Assembly (NCBI GenBank): GCA_043805435.1
Contig: JAZDHY010000111.1
Location: 1 to 64,000 of the forward strand
From: JAEXOD01 sp043805435
GTDB lineage: Bacteria > Bacteroidota > Ignavibacteria > Ignavibacteriales > Melioribacteraceae
DNA: 64,000 nt
Reading direction: 5' to 3'
Shown: piece after piece, positions 63,901 through 64,000 of the stretch
Numbering within the stretch: position 1 is the stretch's first letter
Layout of the letters: every line of letters starts with the position of its first letter
Notes under the pieces: generated by a model
The model's database searches: none
What the model was told of the DNA's origin: nothing
Seen by the model: only the letters and a program-made list of their open reading frames with translations
Position numbers and translations under genes: made by a program

Positions 63901-64000
63901 ATGCAAAACGGACTTTTATTAAAAAATTGTTACTTGTACAGTAACCCCGATTACAAAACCGATATATTAATAAATAACGGAAAAATAGCAAAGTTTGGTA
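63901..64000 (+). CDS. Dihydroorotase-like amidohydrolase, 5' part only
   Basis: The first 33 codons before the window edge: MQNGLLLKNCYLYSNPDYKT and then DILINNGKIAKFG. The pattern 'LLLKN...DILINNGKI' is the N-terminal beta-sandwich strand pair of dihydroorotase and related cyclic amidohydrolases. The metal-binding HxH motif would lie beyond the edge, so the exact enzyme cannot be fixed. It starts 116 bases from aspS in the opposite direction. Confidence 0.6.
   Translation, partial: MQNGLLLKNCYLYSNPDYKTDILINNGKIAKFG

Noticed and set aside
1..64000. tRNA and rRNA genes
   Set aside because: No cloverleaf-like TTC-region or rRNA core sequence was recognised in any gap on reading; a covariance search was not possible.

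Overview
The window looks like chromosomal DNA from an AT-rich member of the Fibrobacterota-Chlorobi-Bacteroidota (FCB) superphylum, most probably an Ignavibacteria-type lineage. The evidence is the very low GC content, a secreted protein ending in a type IX secretion sorting domain of the 'NYPNPFNP' type, a DUF5686-type outer-membrane protein, and a hrcA-grpE-dnaJ cluster. The lineage call is inference. No rRNA, tRNA, CRISPR array, prophage or insertion sequence was recognised.

Layout. 0-13 kb holds housekeeping genes. A TPR/cold-shock-like protein and a methyltransferase run forward. A long reverse operon follows: hrcA-grpE-dnaJ-comEA-like-membrane protein-pilM-like-rsmD-coaD. Then come purM, a TatD nuclease fused to a radical SAM domain, a DacB-type peptidase and prmA, all forward. 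13-16.6 kb is a stress block: htpG, a CbpA-like DnaJ and Hsp20. 16.6-18.3 kb is a gene-free stretch with a degenerate tandem repeat and several REP-like palindromes. 19-28 kb carries a DUF5686 protein and a repair-like run: WalJ/YycJ-type nuclease, RecD2 helicase (frame broken at a ten-A run) and a Dna2-like nuclease-helicase. 28-34.4 kb is a signalling operon of three PAS-rich histidine kinases, one with a PocR domain, plus a receiver. 34.4-44 kb has REP-like doublets, a T9SS-exported phosphodiester glycosidase, a kinase-like/formylglycine-enzyme-like fusion lacking the catalytic Asp, a sodium symporter with a small membrane partner, and an envelope protein/TetR pair behind an operator-like palindrome. 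44.8-47.5 kb encodes an NtrC-type regulator and its NtrB-like kinase.

47.5-61.3 kb is the most interesting part. It is a reverse-strand cluster encoding a compact type IV pilus-like machine: two unusual pilin-like proteins, PilC, PilB, a PilT-like ATPase, a PilM-PilN fusion, a PilO-PilP fusion and a short secretin. A receiver, a large hybrid kinase and a receiver-DHp protein follow. The pilin-like proteins begin M/V-G-QQQLLLIVLG, with almost no leader and no Glu at the fifth mature position. A good sigma-54 promoter (GG-N10-GC) precedes the first, and a terminator hairpin separates the pilin genes from pilC. The NtrC-type regulator next door is the natural candidate activator, so the whole block may be one regulated surface-appendage system. 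The window closes with aspS and the start of a dihydroorotase-like gene.

Two genes (recD2 and the hybrid kinase) are each broken by one extra base in a ten-base homopolymer. Removing one base restores textbook proteins in both cases. Sequencing error, polymerase slippage or phase variation could each explain this.
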